Assembly: GCA_963978545.1 (NCBI GenBank)
Contig: OZ021729.1
Span: forward strand, 8,411,001 to 8,475,000
Direction: 5' to 3'
DNA length: 64,000 nucleotides
From: Linyphia triangularis
Lineage: Eukaryota > Arthropoda > Arachnida > Araneae > Linyphiidae
Part shown: piece by piece, positions 59,645 to 64,000 of the stretch
How positions within the stretch are numbered: the first letter of the stretch is position 1
Layout of the letters: the number at the start of each line of letters is the position of its first letter
Notes under the pieces: model-generated
Told to the model about the DNA's origin: nothing
Databases searched by the model: none
The model's input: the letters and a program-made list of their open reading frames with translations, nothing else
Program-made: the position numbers and the translations under genes

Positions 59645-60540
59645 TGTTACGAATTTTTTTATAATTGTAAATATTTCGTAGTGTTAATTTAGTAAATAGG
59701 AAAATTTATGTACATTTTGCATAAGGCAGTGCAATAGTTCGTCTTTAGTTTGCTTCCCCCAATGTGTGTCTTATTGCTTGATAACGAGTTTTATAGAGAT
59801 AACGCTGGGAAGCGAGTTTTACAAGGAGCAGGGCATTTAACATTATGGTAATGGCAATCTCGCCAAATTGGCGAGATAGAGCCAAGTTGCGACGATTTTG
59901 GAGACTAATTTTTGTTGTCAAATTTGGCGAGAAATCGCCAAATGTTGCCAAACTTGGCGACCATTTGGTGACATTTTCGGTCCCCATGTACATGTATAGG
60001 ACTTTTTGACTGCGATCTGGAAAGTTCTCCAAATATCTACCTCTAGCAGTTTGAAGAAGGTTCGCCACCTCCCCTATATAAGCCGGAGTTAGTTACGTTA
60101 GTCAGTGAGTTGACTGGAATTACTGAGTTGAGATACTGAGTCTCAGTGAGCATTCCGAGTAGTTCTAAAGCGAACTGTATTGCAGTCTTTTGCAGCGATT
60201 TTAGCAGTTGTGTTGTCAAGTTTTTAACTGCTGTTTATAAAATATTAGTTCATGGACCGGAAATAGTTCAAAACGTTCTAATGCCCGTTGGAATGCTTAA
60301 AGAAGCTCATAACGCTCTTAATAATTATATAATTATAATGAAGATGAAACAAAACTATTAGACTTTATCTTAACTGAGAATATCATCTTAAACTTATAAA
60401 ATATTTAAAATAAGTATCTTAGCCACTAATTTACACACAAACTCTTGTTCAAAATCTTAACTTCTATCACGAGCTAAAAGGAATCTCATAGAATATACCA
60501 AGCACCCTTTCGAGAAGCATTTCTTCTTAATGTGAAATCA
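59645..60540 (+). mobile_element. LTR-like unit with TATA box
   Basis: Starts TGTTACGAATT, has a clear promoter TATATAAG (60075-60082) followed by AGTCAGTGAGTTGACTGG-like initiator sequence, and ends ...TCA at 60540 just before ATACTGGCGACTCGC, which sits where a primer-binding site should. Flanks ATAT (left) and ATAC (right) agree at 3 of 4. The ORFs inside are small. End assignment is tentative. Confidence 0.5.
60218..60361 (+). pseudogene. Coding-like fragment inside the LTR-like unit
   Basis: Reads YKILVHGPEIVQNVLMPVGM and some 20 more residues before TAG. It recalls a segment (HG.E.....LPIG.L) that I have seen in arthropod transposon-derived hypothetical proteins; that memory is not a verified match. 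Confidence 0.3.
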
Positions 60541-60951
60541 ATACTGGCGACTCGCTTGCAGACAAATCCATCTTTCATACCCTTGTTAAACGAAAGGCTT
60601 TTCTTCGAAAGTACCTTTCTAAGTATTTTACAAGAAACTTGTAATTAGAAACTACAAATTCTCTGGTATCGATTTACTATTTTCTGCTTATAAAGTTCGT
60701 GCGAACAAGAAGGTGAAGTGAATTATGTACTATTTTTAAGAATTCTTTGAACACATTATTAAAAAGTAAAGTAGATTAATCCTATTTTTAAACACTCCAC
60801 TGTCAGTCAAATGCAGTTTATTCTCAATTACTAATGTTTTGGTTATGCATAGTACATGAAGGGTTTGGAAATGGTACAAATAATTAGAGGAATTTTCAAA
60901 TTGATCCAAAAGTAGCAAATGGATAATTCATGAATATTAAAGAGTAGGATG
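60541..60951. other. Possible leader relic, then unassigned DNA
   Basis: Begins with the GGCGACTCGC motif. No gag-like text follows before the solo LTR. Confidence 0.35.
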
Positions 60952-60955
60952 GTAT

Positions 60956-61444
60956 TGTTGCACAAATTGTCTGTATATAGTTTAAATAGTGACGTATTAT
61001 TTTAAAATTCTATTGTAATTTATTTTATCTTATTTTATTTATTAACAGAGATTATACAGGTTAGAAAAAGGTGGCAACACCTAAAGCAATCGAGAAATTT
61101 CGAGATGTTTCTTTTTTCGACGAATTGGCTGGAAATTTAGGGAATGTTCTCGCGCGCCTGGTATATAAAGACCGGAGATAGGGAAAGTTTTCAGATTGAC
61201 TTCGGACTTCGATTAAAGCTGATCACTTTGTTTACCTACTAGAGTGGACTTGTATAATCGCTGTATTCGAAGTTGTTCTTACTGAAGCTTGTGTTGAAGC
61301 TTGTGAGTGATTACACTGTTGTCTGTGAATAAATTTTTTGAGTTTTCTGAAGTGAATAAATATAATAATAAATTTCTGAAGTGAATAATGAAAATTTACC
61401 TAAAAAACTGTGCCATCATTGCCTCAGTGGAAAAATTCACAACA
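60956..61444 (+). mobile_element. Solo LTR with 4-bp TSD
   Basis: 489 bp, starts TGTTGCACAAATTG and ends TTCACAACA (TGTTG/CAACA inverted ends), flanked by GTAT on both sides (60952-60955 and 61445-61448). The promoter TATATAAAG lies near 61161, followed by GACCGGAG and an A/T-rich R-U5-like stretch with AATAAA. A clean product of LTR-LTR recombination of a Ty3/gypsy-type element related to the relic at 52.5 kb. Confidence 0.92.
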
Positions 61445-61465
61445 GTATTATATTTCTTATGTTCA

Positions 61466-61469
<4 letters not shown>

Positions 61470-61503
<34 letters not shown>
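61470..61503. repeat. T-tract of about 34
   Basis: Continuous T run 25 bp downstream of the solo LTR. Confidence 0.92.
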
Positions 61504-61507
<4 letters not shown>

Positions 61508-62670
61508 CACAGTTAAGGGAACAGTGAACATCTCGGTGAGAAAAAAAGACAAAAATTTTGCTTCAGTCAAATTGCCCTAGAAAAGTTATTTTTCAACGAA
61601 TTTTTTAAATTCACTTTTTAATTCACTTATCAGATATTGGGTGTTATATAATAGTATTTAAATTTTATTTATACATCATATTATTTATTTAATGTGTCTT
61701 TTTAAACAACAAATACAAATTATAATTTGTAAATAAAGCATTGCAGAGGTGCATGTTTAAGAAAAACTACTAATCGCCAAAGTTTAAAATTTTGCAGATA
61801 AGTAATAAACAGTTCAATTGATACAGTGAATCTCAATTTTAGTAACAATTCATGTCCCGTTTTTATTTGTATCACTTTTAATAATGATTTCAAAATTTGT
61901 GCGTTTTTTCAAACATAATATAAAACATAATTTTATTAATTAATTTTTTTTTTTTCTAAAATGTTTGTCTGTGTGCAAGCTTTCAGCATAAATCTCAAAC
62001 GAATTGACCTACGATGTTCAAATTTGGTGTATTGGTTAGTGGGGGTCAGGGGATTTACCATTAAGGTTTTCGTAAAAATTGCGCATGTTTGAACATAGCA
62101 ATTGAAAAAAAGGTTGAAACATAGGTTTTAATTTAAAAAAAGCTTGTTTTTCAGTGATTCATTAAAAACCGCTCAAACGATTTCGATCAAAATTGCTGTG
62201 GTATTGCCTCTTAAAGTGTTCTAAATATCACCATCTCCGAAATTCCTGTAAAAAATGTTGTCAAGGTGTAAAAAGTTGAAAAACGAGTGTCTTTAACACA
62301 GAGTTCTCTTACCTTGAGCATCGCTCATCAATGACCGTTTTCCTCCTCATCTCTGATTCACTTATAAGAAATAATACTGCAAGAGTTATCATAAAAAATA
62401 TAACCTAACTGGCCATTTTTTCAAATGAATGAAAATATGAAAAGGTAATTACACTTTTACATACCAAATTTAAATGTAGTGACCATCTGTTAGTGAAAAA
62501 TCTCTAATAGTTACTTAGAAAAGCTACATTGAAATTCGAAACATCACGTTAGATAAAGTCAAAGTAAAAGTTGGAAATCTTGTATAGTTATTAATAATTT
62601 ATAGTTTGGCTTTCTAAAATAAAATAAAACATACTTCTGATTTGGTTAAAAACAAAAGGGACCATATCAA
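61504..62670. other. Unassigned AT-rich DNA
   Basis: 61985-62330 has a less AT-rich, possibly repeat-derived character (AACGAATTGACCTACGATG, GGGGGTCAGGGGATTTACC) but no second copy in this window. Confidence 0.4.
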
Positions 62671-62772
62671 TGGAAAGGCAGAAAGAAAAGAAAAAAGAAA
62701 AGAAAAAAAGAAGAAAAAAAAAAAGAAGAAAAAAAAAGGAGAAAAAAAAAAAAAGAAAAAATAGGAAAGAAG
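62671..62772. repeat. Polypurine (A/G) tract of about 100 bp
   Basis: Almost pure A/G on the plus strand, runs of A separated by G or GG. The F/L/S-rich minus-strand ORF across it is an artefact. Confidence 0.93.
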
Positions 62773-62960
62773 CATGAACTAAAAATAGCAATTTCAATTT
62801 TTTAATTTTAAGGCATTTTAATTAGGGAAATCCTAAATATTTTCTAATAGTTAGATCAAGAAATAGACTGGACCATCTGTCACAATTGTAATCATTTCTA
62901 CTCCTTTTTTAATGTAATTGCACGGAGCCAACTGAGTTTTATAAAAACACAATAATTCAT

Positions 62961-62961
62961 C

Positions 62962-63006
<45 letters not shown>

Positions 63007-63069
63007 TGATAATTATAATAATAATAATAATAATGATAATAATAATAATGATAATAATCTAAAAATAAA

Positions 63070-63147
<78 letters not shown>
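62961..63147. repeat. (AAT)n microsatellite
   Basis: About 60 triplets with GAT interruptions. Confidence 0.96.
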
Positions 63148-63148
<1 letters not shown>

Positions 63149-63832
63149 GCTCAGAATGTGTTTTTGTTAGTTTTCTAATTAAAATATAACAATAAGTCTT
63201 TTACGTGGCATAAGGGCCTGACATGACAAATTGTAACCCAAGGCCTGGACACTTTTGGAGGTCCTTTTTTAAAACGCGTGATTTATTGCAAATAGGTTTC
63301 ACACAGAGTCAAATGAATTAGCACTAAATTTAGAAAAAGTGGATAAATTAGTGTTAATATTGTTTTCTAAAAGTTTTTTTTTTTTTTTTAATCACAAATA
63401 AAGAAACAAATTTCAAACAATCAAAATTATACATCAAAAGAGGAAAAACTTTGTTTTGTATAGCTTTGCATTTCCCTGTCACAATGTGTAGTAATATCCG
63501 TGACAAATATATCTGCAGCATTATTCACAACTTCCAAGTCGTTGACTCTTTCTGATCCCACAATGAATTTGTCAAGAGTTTTCCCTTTATGATTCAAAAA
63601 AGCTTGTTTTTTACGCTTTTAAATGAGAGTTTGGATTATTCGAATAAATACAATCTGGGATACAAAAAACTGTTTAAGATCAATAAAAAATTATTTTTAC
63701 GTATACAGATTATAAAAGATATTCACATAGCTTTTGTGAAGCAAAATGTATAGATAGGTTTATAGCTAATTTTCAGGACCCCATAAATCATGGACCCAAG
63801 ACCCAGGCCTTGTGGGCATAGGCGATGATCAA
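63148..63832. other. Unassigned AT-rich DNA
   Basis: No feature recognised. Confidence 0.5.
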
Positions 63833-63848
63833 GCCCTGCGTGGCTGTT

Positions 63849-63993
63849 GGTTGGTTGTTTTCAGATTATCTGGCGCCGTCAGCAACACGAGGGCTATAAT
63901 GCTCCGAAACATTCGTCATTAGACAAGCCAACATACATTTACAAACACCCATGCCTAACACGAGACTCGAACCCGCAACCTCGTGGTCTAGAG
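63849..63993 (-). mobile_element. tRNA-derived SINE family A, copy 3, 5'-truncated
   Basis: Same body as the other two family A copies and keeps the B-box GGTTCGAGTC. The unit stops before the A-box; GCCCTGC at 63994-64000 repeats 63833-63839, so the target duplication appears to start there and run off the window. Confidence 0.85.
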
Positions 63994-64000
63994 GCCCTGC

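Noticed and set aside
62591..62797. 68-aa minus-strand ORF
   Set aside because: Antisense of the polypurine tract.

Overview
This window is AT-rich, gene-poor eukaryotic DNA from an arthropod, most likely a chelicerate and probably a spider. The evidence is a clear first coding exon of a Shal/Kv4 potassium channel, plus retroelement gag remnants and tRNA-derived SINEs of a style I associate with spider genomes. The organism call is inference. No operons, bacterial genes or CRISPR arrays are present.

The one certain gene piece is 10597-11711 on the minus strand. It encodes the N-terminus, T1 domain, S1-S5 and pore helix of Shal/Kv4 and ends inside the selectivity filter at a GTAAGT donor. Intron 1 therefore fills at least 1-10596, and I found no second exon there. 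Everything right of about 11.8 kb lies upstream of this coding exon. A weaker signal of a second, plus-strand gene comes from a CpG-bearing patch with an RFX X-box and a CRE near 27.8 kb and two splice-flanked, phase-compatible exon candidates at 29.5 and 32.5 kb. A possible signal-peptide exon lies on the minus strand at 34.4 kb.

The rest is repeats. DNA transposons: a pogo/Tigger-like MITE (2692-3154), a 1082-bp hAT-like element (14324-15405) with a perfect 8-bp target duplication and an empty paralogous site at 4.65 kb, a near-complete palindrome (21342-22409), a nested foldback (44572-45121), and two same-length copies of a 345-bp MITE (41602-41946 and 51493-51837). Retroelements: three copies of one tRNA-derived SINE (two with clear target duplications), other SINE-like units, a decayed Ty3/gypsy gag (52.7-54.2 kb), a complete non-autonomous LTR element (54567-57230), a solo LTR (60956-61444) and a larger LTR-like unit (59645-60540).

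Tandem repeats take up much of the remainder: a 5.35-kb satellite of 221-bp monomers with an apparent nine-monomer higher-order period (45.4-50.7 kb), a decayed 31-bp minisatellite of about 2.7 kb (34.8-37.5 kb), a 27-bp array, 180-bp and 522-bp tandem duplications, and long (TTTA)n, (AAT)n and (TTTTA)n microsatellites. Stretches between these are plain AT-rich DNA in which I see no gene.
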